A stretch of DNA of 8,164 nt, from positions 1 to 8,164 of the forward strand of contig SKVE01000748.1 of assembly GCA_007129635.1 (NCBI GenBank), written 5' to 3'. The position numbers and the translations under genes are program-made. The DNA comes from Planctomycetaceae bacterium. GTDB taxonomy: Bacteria > Planctomycetota > Planctomycetia > Pirellulales > Pirellulaceae. The notes beneath the pieces are model-generated. The model ran no database searches, was not told where the DNA came from, and saw nothing but the letters and a program-made list of their open reading frames with translations. Shown here in pieces: positions 5,652-8,164 of the stretch. Numbering within the stretch: position 1 is the first letter of the stretch; every line of letters begins with the position of its first letter.

Positions 5652-5906
5652 GTGCCCGAGCCCAAGGCGTCGCCCGCGGTGGTCGAAGCGGCCATTGGCG
5701 AGGCCGTCGAGGAAGGCAAGGTGTGGTTGTTGTCGGGGCCTGCGAGTTTGCTCGCCGAACCGATCCCAGCCGGCGTGCTGACGCCCGCCGCGAAACTCCG
5801 CGTGCGAGTCGAGGTTGGCGATGGCGAAATCGATCCGGACGCCGAATCGACCAATGCCATCAGTAAATTGCTGGAAGGTATCCGGGACGATTTCAAACTC
5901 CAGTAA
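5652..5906 (+). pseudogene. DUF499-like ATPase C-terminal remnant with apparent internal deletion
   Basis: The frame reads AVVEAAIGEAVEEGKVWLLS, GPASLLAEPIPAGVLT, then KLRVRVEVGDGEIDPDAEST and a last helix ending FKLQ at TAA 5904-5906. The first half resembles the segment near the end of DUF499-type large ATPases (WL-SGPASLLAE-IPAG), and the second half resembles their final residues (KLRVRVEV-G, then a C-terminal helix), as I remember them. The stretch normally between these two is absent, suggesting an in-frame deletion. The ATPase domain and the rest of the gene are missing; the frame is closed by TAA at 5586-5588. DUF499 proteins are often beside DUF1156 methyltransferases in defence-like loci. 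Assignment rests on recall and is moderate at best. Confidence 0.45.
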
Positions 5907-6075
5907 GCTCGCCCCACATTTTCCGTTGCTTGCGCCAGTCCGGCGTCAGGGCGATCCGCTGGACCCGTGGCAGGTTGATCGGGTCCCGTCCGCTTTCGAC
6001 GCGGGGCAGAAAGAGAATCGCCTCCTGGATGTCCGGCGCCAGCATCAACAGGTTCATGATCTGCGTCATGCGGGC
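5893..6075 (-). pseudogene. C-terminal remnant of a recombinase-associated HTH protein
   Basis: On the minus strand the frame reads ARMTQIMNLLMLAPDIQEAI, LFLPRVESGRDPINLPRVQR and PDWRKQRKMWGEL, stop TGA 5895-5893. I recognise this as the second half of a small HTH (ParB-like) protein that usually sits beside serine recombinase and DUF2924 genes in planctomycetes and proteobacteria; MTQIMNLL is the recognition helix. Residues before Ala at 6075 are unnatural, so the N-terminal half is lost. The final 14 bases overlap the 3' end of the DUF499-like remnant, tail to tail. The family's N-terminal half appears in a separate copy at 7995-8164. Confidence 0.6.
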
Positions 6076-6077
6076 GC

Positions 6078-6245
6078 ATCGCCAAGCTGCGCCGCCTGGC
6101 CGATTGTCTCGAGGCGGGTGAGCAGTTCGAAATCCAAATTGCCGGCGAGCGAATCTACGTCCCCGTCCGAGCAAGATACAACATCGAGCACGAGCGCGAG
6201 GGCGGAGCAGAGGAGATAGAGTTCCAGATCAAGTGGGACTCCTAG
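6078..6245 (+). pseudogene. Amphi-Trp domain protein lacking its N-terminus
   Basis: The frame reads IAKLRRLADCLEAGEQFEIQ, IAGERIYVPVRARYNIEHER and EGGAEEIEFQIKWDS, stop TAG 6243-6245. This is the body of an amphi-Trp domain: a short helix, beta strands and the closing IEFQIKW. Members are usually about 70-90 residues and begin with about 15 more residues leading into the first helix; here the frame is closed by TGA 6057-6059 and the codons just upstream belong to the inverted HTH remnant. No start codon or ribosome binding site remains. The function of the domain is not established. Confidence 0.6.
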
Positions 6246-6618
6246 CGGTGCTGGGCGGGATCGTGCGGAGCACCTATCTCTGCTTCTTCCAAGGCGCCTC
6301 AGTCACCGTCGACGTGGGGTTCACCTGGTTTGAAATCGCCTGCTCATCTGTACGGCGGCCCGGCTAACGCCACCATCGTCAGCTGGCTGTCCCCATTCCT
6401 GGCCCGATTCCTGCCTCAAAAGCTGGCTGTACCCGTTCCGTCGGCTGTCCCCGTTCCGTCCCCTATGATGAATTCGGGACGCTTGGGCGGTAGTCGTTCG
6501 ACATCGAAGCAGGATATCATCCATTTCGCGACCGTTGCTGTCTGGGGCCGTCGCGAATGTGGACGTCGTGGACCTCCCAGGACAATCGCTCGGAATTGAG
6601 CGTTTCAATCAAAATCAG
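6246..6618. other. Gene-free stretch holding short repeats
   Basis: No frame here looks protein-like. The stretch contains three copies of the GGCTGTCCCC repeat (6384-6457) and otherwise nothing that can be supported. Confidence 0.5.
6380..6457 (+). repeat. Three direct copies of the GGCTGTCCCC-type repeat
   Basis: TGGCTGTCCCCATTCC (6384-6399), TGGCTGTACCCGTTCC (6424-6439) and GGCTGTCCCCGTTCC (6443-6457) lie in one direction. The second is preceded by AAAAGC, as are the copies at 7931 and (inverted) 7456. The core AAAAGCTGGCTGTCCCCATTCC behaves like a REP-type dispersed element; no transposase is visible. Confidence 0.7.
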
Positions 6619-6811
6619 ATGGAACCAATGGACACAGCGCAATGCGAACTCGCCGAGCGGCGCCATATTCGCACCGATCCTGGGGTATACGGGGGGCAAG
6701 CCGTGCATCGCAGGCACGCGGATTCGAGTATGGGACGTGCATATCTGGCACCCCGACTTCGCTGAAGGCAACGTCTTTCCAAGATGGATTGGCAAACACG
6801 GTTTGCGCTGA
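6619..6811 (+). pseudogene. DUF433-like protein, frameshifted in a G run and truncated
   Basis: From ATG 6619 the frame reads MEPMDTAQCELAERRHIRTD, then PGVYGG. The family signature GGKPCIAGTRIRVWDVHIWH continues only if one G is removed from the G6 run at 6691-6696. As written the first frame goes into QAVHRRHAD and stops early. The corrected product loses similarity after HIWH (about 6748) and ends at TGA 6809-6811, whereas DUF433 proteins normally continue another 35-40 residues through a small helical part. So it has both a slip in a homopolymer and a missing 3' end. DUF433 proteins are often antitoxin-like partners of PIN-type toxins; no partner is visible here. Confidence 0.65.
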
Positions 6812-6881
6812 TACTATGGACTTTAGGTTCGAGTCCCGATAATGAGCCGCCTCTGCGGTTTGATGAAAGGTTGTGTGCGTC

Positions 6882-7130
6882 ATGACGAGAGAGCTTGTAG
6901 TTGATGACGAGCAAGCTCGGTTGATCGTCGAGTCGCGGGCTCCGATTGCGATTCGCGATCGGCGTGGACGAGTACTTGGACGCATTGTGCGCGAAGACTC
7001 CGAGGACGCTCCACCTCGGACGTGGAGCGCAGAGCGCATCGGGGAATTGGAGCAGCGGTTGGATTCCGACGGCCCCTGGTACTCGACGGAGGAGGTCTTG
7101 GAGCATCTGAAAACGCTGGAGTCCAGTTGA
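6882..7130 (+). CDS. Antitoxin-like partner of a RelE/ParE-type toxin
   Basis: The product has 82 residues. It begins MTRELVVDDEQARLIVESRA, continues PIAIRDRRGRVLGRIVRE (a small beta hairpin seen in this kind of antitoxin) and ends in a helical tail TEEVLEHLKTLESS with a WSAERIGELEQRL helix before it. Start ATG 6882 is preferred; AAAGG (6866-6870) lies 11 bases upstream, and in-frame GTG 6873 is too close to it. The stop TGA (7128-7130) overlaps the ATG of the toxin, a mark of translational coupling. As in other type II modules it probably binds and neutralises the toxin and represses the operon. No DNA-binding motif is obvious in the sequence. Confidence 0.75.
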   Translation: MTRELVVDDEQARLIVESRAPIAIRDRRGRVLGRIVREDSEDAPPRTWSAERIGELEQRLDSDGPWYSTEEVLEHLKTLESS

Positions 7131-7384
7131 TGCGGTACACCGTTGTCTGGCACAAGTTGGCTCAAGACGAGCTGGCTGAGCTTTGGCTAGCGGCAGCGGA
7201 CCGTGAAGCAATCCGGCGTGCAACCGATCAGATTGATCGGCAACTTGCGGAATCGCCGAAAGACAAAGGCACTCGCGTCTCCGACCAATCCCGGGAACTG
7301 ACTCGCCCACCCCTGCAAGTGCTCTTCAGGGTTCTCGCAGACGACCGAATCGTACAAGTCTTCAGCGTAGCCGCTCTCGAATAG
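7130..7384 (+). CDS. RelE/ParE-type toxin
   Basis: The product has 84 residues: MRYTVVWHKLAQDELAELWL is the first strand followed by the two long helices typical of the RelE/ParE fold, continuing REAIRRATDQIDRQLAE, and PPLQVLFRVLADDRIVQVFS gives the closing beta strands. RelE-type members cut mRNA on the ribosome and ParE-type members poison gyrase; this sequence does not tell which. Length fits the family. Start ATG shares its A with the antitoxin stop (TGATG), so the order is antitoxin then toxin in one message. The gene is intact and ends at TAG 7382-7384. Confidence 0.8.
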   Translation: MRYTVVWHKLAQDELAELWLAAADREAIRRATDQIDRQLAESPKDKGTRVSDQSRELTRPPLQVLFRVLADDRIVQVFSVAALE

Positions 7385-7428
7385 CACCGGCTCGCCCAGA
7401 AGAAGTCGCCGAACTGGTCCTGTACCTG

Positions 7429-7659
7429 GTGAGCGAAGGGGACAGCCAGCTTTTTTGTGCTCACTTGGCTCCGGTTCTCCAGCGGCTGGGGATGATTCCC
7501 GAGGGCTGGTGCGAAGTGGCCACCGTCTTTGGACGTTTGTTCCACCGCGTGGCGGGCCGTCCGGCATCGGTGGCTCGCGAAGCAGTCCGGCGTCGCGGCT
7601 TGCGTCGTTTCCATAACCTCGGCGGTCGACTGCTGGATGCAGCCAGCCGCCGCGGCTGA
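7429..7659 (+). CDS. Unidentified short ORF, possibly a remnant
   Basis: The frame is open from at least 7363, past the toxin stop in another frame, through RPEEVAELVLYLVSEGDSQL and HLAPVLQRLGMIPEGWCEVA to a basic tail ending ASRRG at TGA. GTG 7429 is the nearest start but has no good ribosome binding site. Part of the frame (EGDSQLF) is the translation of an inverted copy of the GGCTGTCCCC repeat, which argues for chance or for a repeat inserted in a decayed gene. Family not recognised; low confidence that it is expressed. Confidence 0.25.
   Translation: MSEGDSQLFCAHLAPVLQRLGMIPEGWCEVATVFGRLFHRVAGRPASVAREAVRRRGLRRFHNLGGRLLDAASRRG
7435..7456 (-). repeat. Inverted copy of the GGCTGTCCCC-type repeat
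   Basis: Read on the minus strand this is AAAAAAGCTGGCTGTCCCC then TTC, matching the core AAAAGCTGGCTGTCCCC of the copies at 6421 and 7931. It is oriented opposite to all the other copies, so 7457-7930 is enclosed by inverted copies. Confidence 0.7.
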
Positions 7660-7930
7660 CGGCCCCCATGCCCCGGATGATCCACCAGGCATGTCGGTGA
7701 CGTGCTGCTGCCCGGAAACGTATCCTTTCTGCACGGCAGGTACACCGGAAGGCCTAGGGCAAGTCGCGCGCCGATGCCGCCGACGGGCAAGATCTCTTCT
7801 GAACGGCGCCGATCCAGCAACGCACAACACCGTGTGTGTGACACCTCAGAGCGATGGGCCCCGCTCTCGCATCAGAAGGCGAGCCTCGACCGATATGGCA
7901 ACCACCCCGGCCTCCGCCGCGCAGCCCTCA
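7660..7930. other. Gene-free stretch between inverted repeat copies
   Basis: No frame on either strand has convincing composition or motifs. Minus-strand frames here are arginine-rich shadows. Nothing else is supported. Confidence 0.4.
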
Positions 7931-7977
7931 AAAGCTGGCTGTCCCGATTCCCAAAAGGTGGTTGTCCCCATTCCCAG
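7929..7977 (+). repeat. Two tandem copies of the GGCTGTCCCC-type repeat
   Basis: AAAAGCTGGCTGTCCCGATTCC, followed at once by AAAAGGTGGTTGTCCCC and ATTCCC. The two copies are head to tail with a period of about 23 bases and end five bases before the AGGAGG of the next gene. Confidence 0.7.
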
Positions 7978-7981
7978 CTTC

Positions 7982-7987
7982 AGGAGG
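7982..7987 (+). promoter_or_regulatory. Consensus ribosome binding site of the terminal HTH gene
   Basis: AGGAGG is seven bases upstream of ATG 7995, fixing the start of the gene. Confidence 0.8.
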
Positions 7988-7994
7988 ACGCGGC

Positions 7995-8164
7995 ATGATC
8001 ACGCTGGAACGAAAGGTGCATTTTGGCAACGGGCGGCGTTCGCGGAAGGAACTGCGGCAGGGAGACGTTCCCACCGAGGTCCCTCGTGGCCGGGTGCCAC
8101 GGATTTCCCGGCTCATGGCCCTGGCAATTCGGCTGAACCAGTTGATCCGCGACGGCGTGGTCAC
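7995..8164 (+). CDS. Recombinase-associated HTH protein, N-terminal part (runs off the window)
   Basis: The first 56 codons read MITLERKVHFGNGRRSRKEL, then a proline/glycine-rich basic linker GRVPRISRLMALAIRLNQLI ending RDGVV. This matches the N-terminal half of the small HTH family whose C-terminal half is seen as a remnant at 5893-6075; in known members the sequence continues with an AELARLGHVTRARMTQIM-type HTH. These genes usually lie next to a serine recombinase gene, so a recombinase is expected just outside the window. The ribosome binding site is strong, and the tandem repeat lies immediately upstream, leaving little room for its own promoter unless one lies in or before the repeat. 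No lesion is seen in the visible part. Confidence 0.75.
   Translation, partial: MITLERKVHFGNGRRSRKELRQGDVPTEVPRGRVPRISRLMALAIRLNQLIRDGVV

Noticed and set aside
5561..6085. Minus-strand open frame of 174 codons ending RRIEDIGLQDYLDSSPIH.
   Set aside because: Most of it is antisense to the DUF499-like remnant and is proline/serine-rich; the end looks natural but is too short to support a gene.
6818..6840. Possible tRNA 3' end: GGTTCGAGTCCC resembles a T-arm, and GGACT/AGTCC can pair.
   Set aside because: The T-stem would contain a mismatch and a wobble pair, no D-arm, anticodon arm or acceptor partner is found upstream, and no CCA follows. At most a tRNA-derived scrap.
7187..7844. Long minus-strand open frames opposite the toxin and the 7429-7659 ORF.
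   Set aside because: Arginine/proline-rich shadows in GC-rich DNA, with no motif or ribosome binding site.
1..8164. CRISPR array or complete insertion sequence.
   Set aside because: No regularly spaced repeats with unique spacers and no transposase gene are visible; the repeats present are short, few and irregularly spaced.

Overview
The window is a GC-rich bacterial accessory region. It most resembles Planctomycetota. That is an inference from remembered protein families (SPL-type radical SAM protein, amphi-Trp protein, XRE/GNAT pair, recombinase-linked HTH protein) and from dispersed short repeats; no rRNA or other marker gene is present to confirm it. TGA ends several intact genes, so the standard code is assumed.

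Layout. 1-754: 3' part of an SPL-type radical SAM gene, broken by an in-frame TGA and a one-base frameshift. 1020-1334: small lipoprotein. 1325-1768 (minus): orphan coding fragment ending at a 17-bp repeat that recurs at 3609-3625. 2060-2692 (minus): intact von Willebrand factor A (vWA) protein with a complete metal-binding motif and a strong ribosome binding site. 2965-3937 (minus): remnants, namely a 44-codon C-terminal piece cut off by a G-rich repeat, a small uncharacterised gene whose start looks damaged, and a C-terminal fragment beside the second 17-bp repeat copy.

4132-5571 is the most coherent unit: a promoter, a possibly leaderless 43-aa ORF, an XRE-type regulator and a GNAT acetyltransferase, all co-directional and 12-23 bp apart. 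A perfect 12-bp terminator-like hairpin lies inside the first codons of the acetyltransferase, which also carries a one-base frameshift. The order looks like a toxin-antitoxin-type or self-regulated acetyltransferase operon.

5589-6245 is a mosaic of three gene ends: a DUF499-like ATPase C-terminus with an apparent internal deletion, an inverted C-terminus of a recombinase-associated HTH protein, and an amphi-Trp domain lacking its N-terminus. 6384-6457, 7435-7456 and 7931-7974 carry copies of a GGCTGTCCCC-type repeat in both orientations. Between them lie a frameshifted DUF433 remnant and an intact RelE/ParE-type toxin-antitoxin pair with overlapping stop and start (6882-7384). The window ends in the first 56 codons of a fresh copy of the recombinase-associated HTH family, with a textbook ribosome binding site.

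Overall this reads as a gene graveyard, with a few intact modules (vWA, XRE, RelE/ParE pair, HTH start) set among broken or truncated genes whose ends often coincide with short dispersed repeats.
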